From assembly GCF_003574355.1 (NCBI RefSeq), contig NZ_QWLB01000009.1:1-64000 (forward strand): 64,000 nt of DNA. Direction: 5' to 3'. The translations under genes and the position numbers were made by a program. This DNA is from Meiothermus granaticius NBRC 107808. Its GTDB lineage: Bacteria; Deinococcota; Deinococci; Deinococcales; Thermaceae. Of the stretch, positions 41,557 through 57,100 are shown piece after piece; position 1 is the first letter of the stretch, and each line of letters starts with the position of its first letter. The notes under the pieces were generated by a model. It was given only the letters and a program-made list of their open reading frames with translations, searched no databases and was not told the origin of the DNA.

Positions 41557-44500
41557 TTAATCCTTCTCAAAGCCGCTCGAGCCGAACTTTAGGGTGCGGG
41601 CGTTCTCCCCCACTGTCCGCTCGACGTGTTCGGGGATACCCCCTGCCACCCGGGCCTGGATCTCCAGGGTCACCTCGACCTCGGCCCCGTCGAGGGCCAG
41701 GAGGTGCTGCAAGACCTCCCGGGCGATCTGGTCGGCATCCCGGCTCAGGCGGTTGGCCTCCAGGCGCACCGAGGCCTGGTAACGACGAGGGCGTGCTGGG
41801 GGCGGTGGAGGAACCGGATCATTGAGTACGGTTTGTTTGCTTGAAGAAGCCGTTGAGACCACGGCTTTCTCGGCGGGCTGGGGCCGCTCGCGCTCCATCT
41901 GCTCCCGTGCGACCTCCGGCCTGACCAGCACTCCCTCGAGCCCCCCCGGCAGGCGGGCTTCTGGCCCGGCCTGCAGGCCCAGGTACCGGCCTTTGGCCTC
42001 ATCCCAGGCATCAGCGTAGGCGAAGCCTTCGAGCTCCCAGTTGAGCGAGGCCACCCCGCCCTGTACCGCCCCGAGCAACACCTCCGGGCTCCGCAGGCGC
42101 GGCAGGTAGACGTAGGTGGCAAAGTCCTCGGCCAGCTGCTTAAGGCTGACATGATCGCCCCGCCACAGGGGGATCCGGTCCATCTCACGCCGCAGCACGG
42201 TGCCGGCCATGCGCACGTCCAGGCGGCCATCGTTGCTGAGCTTCTTGCTGGCCCGCACCGCCAGGGCCTCCTGCCCTTGAAGGTTGTAGGGCAGCCAGGC
42301 CAGGGAGGGGTCGGTTTTCTCCTGCGTGGGCACCAGGAGCCAGGTGTAGGTCTCGGGGATGCGGACCTTGATGGCCCGGTCAGCTTCCTCGCGCTTGGTC
42401 TGGGCCTGGTTGCGCTGGAAGTTGTCCAGGTTCAACAAACCCGACTGTCCGTCGGCCTCCACCGACTTCCAGGCCAGGTACATGCGCACAGCCTGCTCGA
42501 GGTCGGCCACCCGCCGCCGGTCGGCGGCCAGGAAGGCCAGGGTGTTTTTGTACAGCCGGTCGCGATTACCCCGGCTGGTCAGGATTTTCTGGGCCTCGGC
42601 CAGGGCGGGGCTGGGGCTCTCGCGGCTTTGCTGGTGCGGGTAGGCCGGCGAGAGCACCACCAGGGCCACCTCGAGCTCATCCGGCACATCCCCGCTGGAC
42701 TCGGGGCAGACGTGGATACGCTGGAAATCGCCCCGCTCGCGGGTGGCCTCGCGCAAGCGCCGCTCGATCTCCAGGTGCACCTCGTGCTCGTCCAACCGCT
42801 CAGCCCGTTCCTGGGCCATGCGGGTCACGCTGGGCTGGGTGGAGAACCAGTAGCGCTGACCATTGACGTACAGGTGGGTGGCCTGGTCGGTCAGGCGGCG
42901 CAGGGCATCGCCAAAAGTGGCCACGGCCTCGCCGGGCTGGACGCAGCCCAGCTTGATCTGGCGGTCTTCCAGGCCGCGGTTCTCGGCATGCAGGGTGGGG
43001 GCCGAACCCAGGTACAGCGTGCGGGCCACCCGGCGAGCAGCGGAGTATTTGCCCAGGTTGGCGTTCTCGCGGTCGAGGCGCAGGGGCAGCGATTCCGGGC
43101 CGTCCACGTCGCGCTCGATCACCGGGACCCAGTGGTCCTCGAGGTAGCGGGTGAGCTCGGCCTGCACCGCCGGAGCATCGATGGGCACGCTGGCCGGTAG
43201 GATCAGCAGGCTGCGGTCGTTGCGCTCCCACAGCTCGTGAATCACCGCGGCCATGAGCCGCAGCACCCCCCGGGTGCGCTGGAACTTCTCCAGGCTCGAC
43301 CAGTCGGAGTAGAGCCGCTCGAATAGCTCGGGGTGGATGGGGTAAGCGGCCTTCAGCTTGGCCTCGTAGCCGCTCTCGCGGGTTGCGCTGGGGAACTCCC
43401 CGCCATTGTGACGGTACAGCTCCATGAAGGCCTTCACCACCGCGTCGCGCTGGGGCAGCAGCTCCGCCGGGATGGGCTCGAACAGCCGGCGTCGGACAAT
43501 CTCGAAGCTCTCATCGCCGGAGGCGGGCCGCCAGGGGGACTGAATGCGCCCGATGGCGTTCTTGAGCCGGGCCAGTGCGGCCCTTCCGCGCTCACCGCCT
43601 ATTTCAATCTCGGCGCTGCCCCGCCCCTCGCGCCCCGGCTCCGAGGCGGGAATGCTCACCACCAGCAGGGTCTGGGGTGCGGCCTTGGCGGCTTCGGTGA
43701 GGGCCTGGGCGAAGGTGAAGTGGGTCTCGAAGCTTCCAGCGGGCAGGTCGGGGTCGTCGTGAAGCTGGCGGGCGTAGGCCACCCATTCGTCGATGAGCAC
43801 CAGGCAGGGCCCATAGCGGGTGAAGAGGGTTCGCAGGGCGTCACCCGGGTTGGTGGCGGTCTCGTCGGCCTGGCGCACCAGCTCGTAGGCCTCGAGCCCC
43901 TTGCCCCCCTCGGCCTCGCCCAGCTGGTAGGCCAGCTCGCCCCACAGGGTGCGGATCACCGTGCCGTCAGGTTTGCGAATGGGCTGGCCGGGGCTGACCT
44001 TGGTGCCCACGAACACCGCCCGGTTAACCCGGGGCCCCTCCTTGATGCCGGCCTCGAGCAGCACCTCCTCGAGGCCCGGCAGGTTGTGGGCCTTTACCCC
44101 GGAGAAGAGGTGGTACAGGGCCAGCATGGAGTGGGTCTTGCCGCCCCCAAAGTTGGTCTGGAGCTCCACCACCGGCTCACCGCCATTCCCTGAGAGCCGC
44201 TTGAGCGCCATCACCAGAAGGTCGCGCAGCCCCTGGGTCAGGTAGGTGCGACGGAAAAACTCCACCGGGTCGGCGTACTCGCTGCTGGCCCCCTCCCCCA
44301 CATGCACCTGCCAGAGGTCGGCGGCAAACTCGGCCTGCAGGTAGGTGCCTCCGGCTACGTCCGGGTGCGGGGTGGCCACCTCGCGCCAGGGCCGGAGGCC
44401 GCTCTGGGGCTGCCCCTCAATCGGGTTCACCGCCACCCGCCGGGTAACGTTGCGGGCCTGTTCCTCGAACTTCAGGCGCAGCAGGTCGTTCTTTTGCTTC

Positions 44501-44889
44501 TCCACCTCGGCAGCCTCGGGGGCCGAAACCGCCTCCAGCAGACGGCTCACGCTGTCCAGGGCGCGGTAGGCGTCGTCGGTGGAAAAGGTCTCCTGGTGGG
44601 CCCAGCGGTTGCGAACCTCGCGCAGCTCCGAAACCAGGCTGCGCTCCGCGTGGCCCAGGGTGCGCTTGAACACGTCGTTCCAGCGGTTCCACATCAGGGT
44701 TAGCAGGGCCTGGGTGTCCCAGGCCTCGCGCCCCTGCACTATCAGCTTGTTCTCCCGCAGGGCGGTTATCGCCTCGGCGGGCCAGTCCTGGCCGTACACG
44801 GCCTGCATCTCCCGTTCGACGTAGGGCTGCAGCCCGCCGTTGAGCAGCTCGAGCGCCCGCCCTACCCTATCTGCGTTGGTGATGGCCAT
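41557..44889 (-). CDS. HEPN (Swt1-type) plus DUF499 AAA+ ATPase, defence-associated
   Basis: An 1110-residue protein. Residues about 1-120 form a Swt1-like helical domain with the HEPN ribonuclease motif Rx4H (Arg93-Asn-Arg-Trp-Ala-His98). The ATPase part has Walker A FGGGKTHS at about 246-253 and a Walker B-like LVLIDEWVAYA. The DUF499 body and a C-terminal tail (about 1000-1110) follow. DUF499 ATPases occur with DUF1156 methylases and SNF2 helicases in defence islands, as here. I chose the ATG at 44889 over an upstream in-frame codon. The HEPN motif suggests it can cut RNA when triggered; that is inference. Confidence 0.8.
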   Translation of the reverse strand: MAITNADRVGRALELLNGGLQPYVEREMQAVYGQDWPAEAITALRENKLIVQGREAWDTQALLTLMWNRWNDVFKRTLGHAERSLVSELREVRNRWAHQETFSTDDAYRALDSVSRLLEAVSAPEAAEVEKQKNDLLRLKFEEQARNVTRRVAVNPIEGQPQSGLRPWREVATPHPDVAGGTYLQAEFAADLWQVHVGEGASSEYADPVEFFRRTYLTQGLRDLLVMALKRLSGNGGEPVVELQTNFGGGKTHSMLALYHLFSGVKAHNLPGLEEVLLEAGIKEGPRVNRAVFVGTKVSPGQPIRKPDGTVIRTLWGELAYQLGEAEGGKGLEAYELVRQADETATNPGDALRTLFTRYGPCLVLIDEWVAYARQLHDDPDLPAGSFETHFTFAQALTEAAKAAPQTLLVVSIPASEPGREGRGSAEIEIGGERGRAALARLKNAIGRIQSPWRPASGDESFEIVRRRLFEPIPAELLPQRDAVVKAFMELYRHNGGEFPSATRESGYEAKLKAAYPIHPELFERLYSDWSSLEKFQRTRGVLRLMAAVIHELWERNDRSLLILPASVPIDAPAVQAELTRYLEDHWVPVIERDVDGPESLPLRLDRENANLGKYSAARRVARTLYLGSAPTLHAENRGLEDRQIKLGCVQPGEAVATFGDALRRLTDQATHLYVNGQRYWFSTQPSVTRMAQERAERLDEHEVHLEIERRLREATRERGDFQRIHVCPESSGDVPDELEVALVVLSPAYPHQQSRESPSPALAEAQKILTSRGNRDRLYKNTLAFLAADRRRVADLEQAVRMYLAWKSVEADGQSGLLNLDNFQRNQAQTKREEADRAIKVRIPETYTWLLVPTQEKTDPSLAWLPYNLQGQEALAVRASKKLSNDGRLDVRMAGTVLRREMDRIPLWRGDHVSLKQLAEDFATYVYLPRLRSPEVLLGAVQGGVASLNWELEGFAYADAWDEAKGRYLGLQAGPEARLPGGLEGVLVRPEVAREQMERERPQPAEKAVVSTASSSKQTVLNDPVPPPPPARPRRYQASVRLEANRLSRDADQIAREVLQHLLALDGAEVEVTLEIQARVAGGIPEHVERTVGENARTLKFGSSGFEKD

Positions 44890-44997
44890 AGTTGCTCTCA
44901 GTCTAACGGAGCAAGCGGCCCTGCCGTGTTTATGGCACGGATTCGAGGGGCTGTAGGGGCAATGCCAATTCACACCAGCCAAACAGTTCCTCTAGCA

Positions 44998-45026
44998 TAC
45001 CAAGCGCAATTTGCTTGGTATATAAT
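44998..45026 (+). promoter_or_regulatory. vapBC promoter with operator palindrome
   Basis: TACCAAGC (44998-45005) and GCTTGGTA (45013-45020) are a perfect dyad, and a third half-site CTTGGTA follows at 45028-45034. A consensus TATAAT lies at 45021-45026, 7 nt before the ATG, so the transcript is leaderless and the operator covers the promoter. This is the layout for autorepression by an AbrB antitoxin. Confidence 0.7.
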
Positions 45027-45033
45027 CCTTGGT

Positions 45034-45285
45034 ATGACCAAGGGTACCCTCAGCTCCAAGCATCAGATCACCATCCCGATCGAGATGGTGCGAGCCCTGG
45101 GGCTAAAGCCGGGGGATGAACTCGAGTTCAGCCTCGAGAACAACACCATCACCCTCAGACCCCACCGGCTGGGCCTCGAGGCCGCCTTTGCCCAGTACAG
45201 CGCCGACCTGAGCGCCGAGACCGGGGGGCATGCAGCCTGGCACGTCCGCGCAGCGCGCGGCTGGGACGAAGAGCGCCAGCCATGA
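45034..45285 (+). CDS. vapB: AbrB-type antitoxin (VapB)
   Basis: An 83-residue protein. The SpoVT/AbrB hairpin (SSKHQITIPIEMVRALGLKP, then GDELEFSLENNTITL) is followed by an acidic, Trp-containing tail (GHAAWHVRAARGWDEE) that would cover the toxin. It is transcribed opposite to the surrounding DUF499/DUF1156 genes and overlaps its toxin by 4 bp. Confidence 0.85.
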   Translation: MTKGTLSSKHQITIPIEMVRALGLKPGDELEFSLENNTITLRPHRLGLEAAFAQYSADLSAETGGHAAWHVRAARGWDEERQP

Positions 45286-45692
45286 CCAGCCTGGACACCA
45301 GCGTGCTGCTGACCGCGCTCGATTCCAGCGACCCCCAGCAGGCCAGGGCCCAGCAGGCCATCCTGAAGGCTGCCGCAAGCAGCCCGCTGCTCATCTGCCC
45401 GCCGGTGTACGCCGAGTTGCGGGCCTCGGCTTACTGGGAAAGCCAGATCGAGCCCTTTCTAAGCGCCACCGGCATCCGTACCGCCTGGGAGATGCCCGAG
45501 CCGGTCTGGGCTCGAGCGGGCCAGGCCCTGGGCCAGTACGCCCGCCTGCGCAGGGGCGGGCAGTTGCCCCGGCGCATCCTGGCCGACTTCCTCATCGCGG
45601 CCCACGCCGAGCACCACCGGCTTGCGGTTCTAACCTTCGATACCACCGTGCTCAAGGCGGTGTTCCCGGAGGTTGTGTTGCTCAAGCCCTGA
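45282..45692 (+). CDS. vapC: PIN-domain toxin (VapC)
   Basis: A 136-residue PIN ribonuclease with all four acidic positions: SLDTSVLL (Asp5), YAELRASA (Glu), ILADFLIAAHA (Asp) and LTFDTTVL (Asp). It is intact. Its stop lies 15 bp from the convergent stop of the DUF1156 methylase. Confidence 0.87.
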   Translation: MTSLDTSVLLTALDSSDPQQARAQQAILKAAASSPLLICPPVYAELRASAYWESQIEPFLSATGIRTAWEMPEPVWARAGQALGQYARLRRGGQLPRRILADFLIAAHAEHHRLAVLTFDTTVLKAVFPEVVLLKP

Positions 45693-45707
45693 GCGTCTAT
45701 AAAACGC

Positions 45708-48503
<2,796 letters not shown>

Positions 48504-48654
48504 CTGCTAGGCCTCCAATGCGTCCATAACCGCACGGGCTGGGGAGAAGATTCCGGGGTGCATGGCGCTAATGATACAAACCGGGGGCTCGAGTTTCATA
48601 ACGCTGGCCAAATACAACGAACGTATCACAAGGGCCACACCCCGCGTTCGTCGG

Positions 48655-48805
48655 TCAGAACCAGCCCCGCTCAGCCCCCTCGATCAGGTTCAGTACCGGC
48701 AGACCCAGCTTCTGCCCGGCTTCTCGCATGGGCCAGGGTTCCCGGCCTTCCCATCAGCCCGCTCAGGAGCACATTGGTGTCCAGAATCAGGCGGGGCGGG
48801 GTCAT
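48655..48805 (-). pseudogene. PIN toxin gene with internal deletion
   Basis: It begins at an ATG (48805) with RLILDTNVLLSGLMGRPGTL, the first PIN motif. About 20 codons later the matching C-terminal end (QKLGLPVLNLIEGAERGWF) appears in another frame and stops at 48655. The central 80 or so residues, with two or three catalytic acids, are missing. The start overlaps the stop of the helix-turn-helix gene upstream (ATGA), so the pair was once a toxin-antitoxin module. Confidence 0.6.
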
Positions 48806-49173
48806 TGTGGGAAGCGCTGGCGAATCTGCTCAGGGCTCAGGGTGCGCCCGGTCTCGGGCGGCTCGGGCTGCCGGGCCCTGGCCCAGGCCAGCGCCTCCTG
48901 AAGCAGCGCCTCGCGCTCGGACTCGGGCAGGCGCTCGAAAAAGGCCCGCACCTCGCGCAGACCCTCCCCCACCCCAAACAGGGCCCGGGCCTGCTCCGGC
49001 CCCAGCCAGGCCACCAGGTCGCGGTAAAGGATGCGGTACTGCTTGCGCCTACCGCTCGAGACCTCCACCGCCCCCAACTCCCCCGAGGACACCTTGCGCC
49101 GGATGGTCTCGTCCGAGACCCGCAGAATACGGGCCACCTCGGCCACAGTGTAGACCGGTTCCTGGGCAGTCAT
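48802..49173 (-). CDS. Helix-turn-helix (excisionase-type) antitoxin
   Basis: A 123-residue protein. The N-terminal MerR/excisionase-like domain reads VYTVAEVARILRVSDETIRR then KVSSGELGAVEVSSGRRKQYRI. The acidic, Pro-rich C-terminal half presumably bound the PIN partner. The partner gene behind it is deleted internally, so this antitoxin is orphaned. It sits between the SNF2 helicase and the methylase on the same strand and could now serve as a local regulator. Confidence 0.7.
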   Translation of the reverse strand: MTAQEPVYTVAEVARILRVSDETIRRKVSSGELGAVEVSSGRRKQYRILYRDLVAWLGPEQARALFGVGEGLREVRAFFERLPESEREALLQEALAWARARQPEPPETGRTLSPEQIRQRFPQ

Positions 49174-49231
49174 AAGCCAATCTTACCACAACAACCACAA
49201 TAGCCACACCAGCGAGGCTCGAGTACTTTGC

Positions 49232-52738
<3,507 letters not shown>

Positions 52739-52746
52739 GAAACCGC

Positions 52747-53145
52747 CTACAGCACTACAAAACCCTGCTCCACAAAGTGTTGATCAAAGGCGAAGGCCCG
52801 ATGGATGCCCAGCTCTCGCATGAGTAGGAAGCTCGTCCAGTCCACCAGGCTTACATCCCTTCGCCCTGCCACAAGCAACGTGGCCACAGCACGCTCATGA
52901 AGACCCCGTTCCACGGGGTGCAAGTCCACCACCGCCAGCAATTCCTCATTGAGCACTCGTACCGCCTCGAGGCCCAACCGCCGCTGGGCCAGGGCATTGG
53001 CCTCCACCACCACATAAAGATGGGTTGTGAGCATTTCGTCTTCAGCCAGCAGGCCAGCCCAAATTCGGCGTGCTGCCGGATGGTTTTCATCATCTCGGTC
53101 CAGCAGAGCGTACAGGGCAGAAGTATCAACGAGGATCAAAATCAT
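52747..53145 (-). CDS. PIN-domain toxin
   Basis: A 132-residue PIN protein: ILVDTSALYALLD (Asp), VVEANAL (Glu), VSLVDWTSFLLMREL (Asp) and AFAFDQHF (Asp). All catalytic positions are present. I chose the ATG at 53145, which overlaps the antitoxin by 20 bp. It is the gene directly before the SNF2 helicase and is probably co-transcribed with it. Confidence 0.83.
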   Translation of the reverse strand: MILILVDTSALYALLDRDDENHPAARRIWAGLLAEDEMLTTHLYVVVEANALAQRRLGLEAVRVLNEELLAVVDLHPVERGLHERAVATLLVAGRRDVSLVDWTSFLLMRELGIHRAFAFDQHFVEQGFVVL

Positions 53146-53374
53146 CCTCCAGGTAGGTGTCGTGCCTGCGGCTGACATCAGTCAGTCCCGAGGCAAAACG
53201 GCCTACCGCGCCCAGGGCCCTTTCTTTGCGCCACCGCTGTTCCTGGTCGCTCTCCTCGAGAATCCGAACCACCGCCCGCCGAATGACCTCCGCAATGGAC
53301 ACCCTCTCCTTTTGGGCAAGTGCTCTGACCCGGCGTATCTGATCTTCAGTAAGTTGGATCTGGGTGCGCGTCAT
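53126..53374 (-). CDS. Ribbon-helix-helix (CopG-type) antitoxin
   Basis: An 82-residue protein with RTQIQLTEDQIRRVRALAQK then ERVSIAEVIRRAVV, a ribbon-helix-helix fold, and an acidic C-terminus (YLEDDFDPR). A TAAAAT box lies about 7 nt before the ATG inside an ATCAT/ATGAT dyad, so it is probably leaderless and self-repressed. It heads the operon that continues into the helicase. Confidence 0.8.
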   Translation of the reverse strand: MTRTQIQLTEDQIRRVRALAQKERVSIAEVIRRAVVRILEESDQEQRWRKERALGAVGRFASGLTDVSRRHDTYLEDDFDPR

Positions 53375-53448
53375 GCCATCATTTTAGCATGATAAGGAAG
53401 CATGCATGCACATGATGGAGAGCAGCCAGGCTCTTATCATATACACCC

Positions 53449-53907
53449 CTACCCCGATAACCACCGATACAGGGGCATAGGATGGATGGTGAAGCAACGA
53501 AGGTTGCGCAGGGCAGCCAGAGCCTGGGCGCCTTTACCGGTACGACAGGCATCCTCTCCTAGCGCCACATCCCGCTTGTGGTGCAGCCGGTTCTCGATGG
53601 CCCAGTGACCCCGGCTGAGGTGCGCCAGGGTAGCGGCATTGGCCTGCTCTGGCGACAGACTGGTGAGGTAGAGATCGGTCTCCTGGGAAACAGCACCGCT
53701 ACGTTTATGCATCTTGTGGCGATGGATGGCCACGATTTGCTTTAGTCCCGGGAAGGACGCTTCCTCCTCCGGCGGCAACTGTGTGATTCGGCGGGCCTGC
53801 CAGACCCACAGCACACCGCTGCGCACCTCGTGGTAGCGGTGAACCTCCTCTGCGGGATACCTCAGCAGAAACTCGCCCCAGTCTTTCAAGGCCGCCTGGT
53901 TCTCCTT
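53449..53907 (-). pseudogene. ISAs1-family transposase, 5'-truncated
   Basis: The frame reads KENQAALKDWGEFLLRYP and, later, RGHWAIENRLHHKRDVALGE, the C-terminal DDE signature of ISAs1/H-repeat transposases. An in-frame TGA stands directly before the Lys at 53907, and upstream transposase sequence is not found, so roughly the first 200 residues are missing. It marks the edge between the two halves of the island. 53908-54163 holds no gene I can support. Confidence 0.75.
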
Positions 53908-54163
53908 TCAGGCCCGCCCTTGCCCCCGCCAAAGGAACCCCGGCAGGGCCGTGAGCAAGACACGCCTAAAACCCAGTAAAGTCCGTATGACTAGAGGTCC
54001 CAGCACCGGCCTGACCATGGGATCTTAGCCACAATGCAGACTGCAGCACGGCCATAGTTTTGGGTTTCGCCAACGGTATACCAAATTTCTCTGAAGTTAC
54101 ACAGTAGTGAGGAGCTACCCCAGATTAACTGCATGTCTCGTTTCAGCCTTCCCCAGACCTCAA

Positions 54164-57100
54164 TCACAGATCCCTCAATTCACCCTCACGAGTCATCAGT
54201 TTTCCCCCAATTAGCACTGGAAGATTCAACTTTCGGACATTGTGGCAGTAATCTTCCGCAAAGCGCTTTAGCAGCGCGGATTCCCTCAAAACATCCTGGT
54301 CGTCGGAAAGGTAATCTAGCAGGCTCTGGGTTATTAGCACAATGAGCTTGCACCGTGCCCTTGAGGCCATCACGTTGAACCGGTTAAGGCTGTAGAGGAA
54401 CTCGTCCTCGAGCTGGATCACGTCGGGGTCGCCCAACCCGAAGGAGGCAATGATCACGTCGCGCTCCTGCCCCTGGAACCGCTCCACCGTGTCCACCGCT
54501 GAGCGGATCACCCGATGGGCTACTGAACCAGCAAAGTTCCGAATGAGGTGCTCTGCGATCTTACTTACCTGAGCCCGATGCGGTGTAACGATGCCGACCC
54601 CGTGCTCCCAAAACCTGTCGGGCGAATAAGGGGTTGTTGCGGGTATCGTCGGGTTTCCACTCGCATCCCTCAACCCAAGTGGCTTCTCGGCTAGGTTGCC
54701 TTGCAACAGGGCTATGAGCGCGGTGACGGTCTGGGCCTCGAACTCGTTGGATTGCCCGCTCTCAAAGTCCTCATAGACGAAGCAGGTGACCGGCCTTTCG
54801 GGATTGAGCAGCTCACCCCACGCGGAGGACCAACGGACGGTTGACGGCCAGTTAGGGGGTTGCGAGGTCGGGAGGCCGCCCGGTAGGTGAAGGCGAAGTT
54901 GAGGTGAGTGACTCACAAGGCTAGGGGAATAGCCTGCCAGCCGGACGAAATCCACAATGGTTTTGTTAGAGCGGTAATTGATGTCCAGCGAGGTTGCCTG
55001 GATGCCCTGGTCCAAGGTCATGAACTCGTACAACGAACCCACCTTGACCTCGAGGTCTTTCGGGGGGTCAGCAGGGTGGATGGGTGGGAGCTGAAGGTTA
55101 TCCCCTGCAAGCACCACTCTCCCGTCTTGAGCCACCTTGCTGAAGATCAGGGTACTCATCGCCACGTCCATCTGAGAGGCTTCGTCGATGATCACCAGAT
55201 CAAACCACTCGCGTACGGCATGGCTTTGAGCACTTGACGTTGCACCTGCGTAAGCCAAGTTATGGAGTTGCTGGGGGGTCGTTCCCAAGATTAGGACACC
55301 AGCGGGGTTGTGCAGAAGGTGTTGCAATCGATTAACATCGGCCCCTGGATTGCGGACATCGAGAGGTATGTTAACCAAGGCAGTGTGCGCTGCAAGGCTA
55401 GCGTCAGGGGCGCGGAATTTTGATTGGACGCGGAATAAGCTGGGTGGGGTGGGATTGCTTCGGTAATGCTCTTCGAGCCTGAGCAGCACATTGTCCACGG
55501 CAGTGTAGGTGTTGGCAGTGACCAGTACCCTGAGCGGGCGGTTCGAACTCTGAGCATCCAACACCGCGCCCAGCACCACCGCCCGCAGCGTCTGGCTCTT
55601 GCCGGTTCCGGGCGGCCCCCAAATGACCGACAGGCGACGCTTTAGGGCTTCACGCCACGCGCTCCACTGAGAGGGGTTCAGCATCACCCCGCTGTGTTCA
55701 AGCTGAGTTTGGAGCGCAGCGGTGTTGATTGGAAGGGTCTTTTGGTAGGTGTGGAGACTGTAGTACAAATAGTCCCAAGCAACTTTAGGGGCTCTTCCAC
55801 CTCCCGTGGCAGGAGGGGTCGGGGCGGCGGGTAGGCTCCGCGTAATTACCATGTTGTTCGGCCAGCCGGGAGGCTTGCCGATGGCCCTAATCGTCAACTT
55901 GAGTTTTTTGGACAGGCTGTCCGTGTACATCTGATCGAGCATCACGTGCTGCCTAAAGTCCACTCCGCTCACGCTCTCGAGCTTGAGAACCTTGGCTCTC
56001 GCGTCTAGGCGCAGTGCGATCAACAGATTTTGCCTATCTATGGCCTCGAGGGAGACTTTGGTCAGATCCGCTTCCGCCACCGAGCGAAACTGCTGATCGC
56101 CGGAGGTGTAAGTCTCTAGGCCAGAAAAGATATGCGGTGTGGCTATGCGGTGGAGAAAGGTCGGGTCATTGCGGGGAGAGAGCGCCAGTCCGACAGCGTT
56201 TTCTCTGATGTTCACCTCGGCTGAGGATGGTGAAAGCTCATAGATAAGCAGATCCTGGGTGTCGAATAGCTGGGTGCCCGCTGCAGCGTTTAGGTGTTTT
56301 AGGGCGCGGCTCCGTCCGGCAGGGTCGTCTATGCGCTGGGTGAGGTGGGCCGACTTGAGCCGCGCTTCGCGCTCATGCGCGGCCATCGCGTAGGTGACTT
56401 GCGCCTCGAGTTCTTCACTGGCCGCGTTGAGCCGATGATATTGATACCAGAGCTGGCCCTCCAAACTGACTCCTTTGAGAGGTTGCTCATAGTTAAAACT
56501 TAGTGGTGGGGCTGCCTCTTTAGCTAGGGTCGGGCGTAGGTCTTGCTCCAGACGGTTAGAGATCAGCGCCAGTGCATAGGTCTTGCGAAGACTAGTTTCC
56601 TCGAGGCGCCGTTGCTTATTTGACCAGTTATCCGAACGTCCCCAGTATTCGTGAATGCGTTCTGCGGGAATCAGGTTGCTCAAGGGATCCTGGTAGTGCG
56701 GGTCAAACTTAGGGATGAATTTTGCGAGGCGGGGATGATAGCTAGTGACCACACCCGTTAAGGTGTAGTGGTGTGGCTGCGGAACCGCCACGTGGCTCTC
56801 CACGGCATCCGCGACCAGGGTTATTGGCGACCTCCGGGTGGCGTCCTCGGGATGCGCTAATAGTTCGGGTGAAGGGAAGAGCCAAGCCAGATCACGTAAA
56901 TTAGGGTTGGCTACGATTGCAGGCAGGTGGCGACCCACCATGCGGATCAGTTGGCGCAGTTGGGCCTCATCCCAGAGGTAGATCTGGTAAGAGCTACCCT
57001 GCTCGAGGCCGGTGCGGTCTGAAGCAGCTCTTTTCTTGTCCAAGGCCCGCACCTCGTCCATGATTGCCTTTAATTGCTCAAGGAAGCGTAGGAACTCCCG

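Noticed and set aside
53908-54010. Minus-strand frame reading GFRRVLLTALPGFLWRGQGRA
   Set aside because: It could be the tail of another broken gene, but I cannot match it to a family and there is no upstream support.
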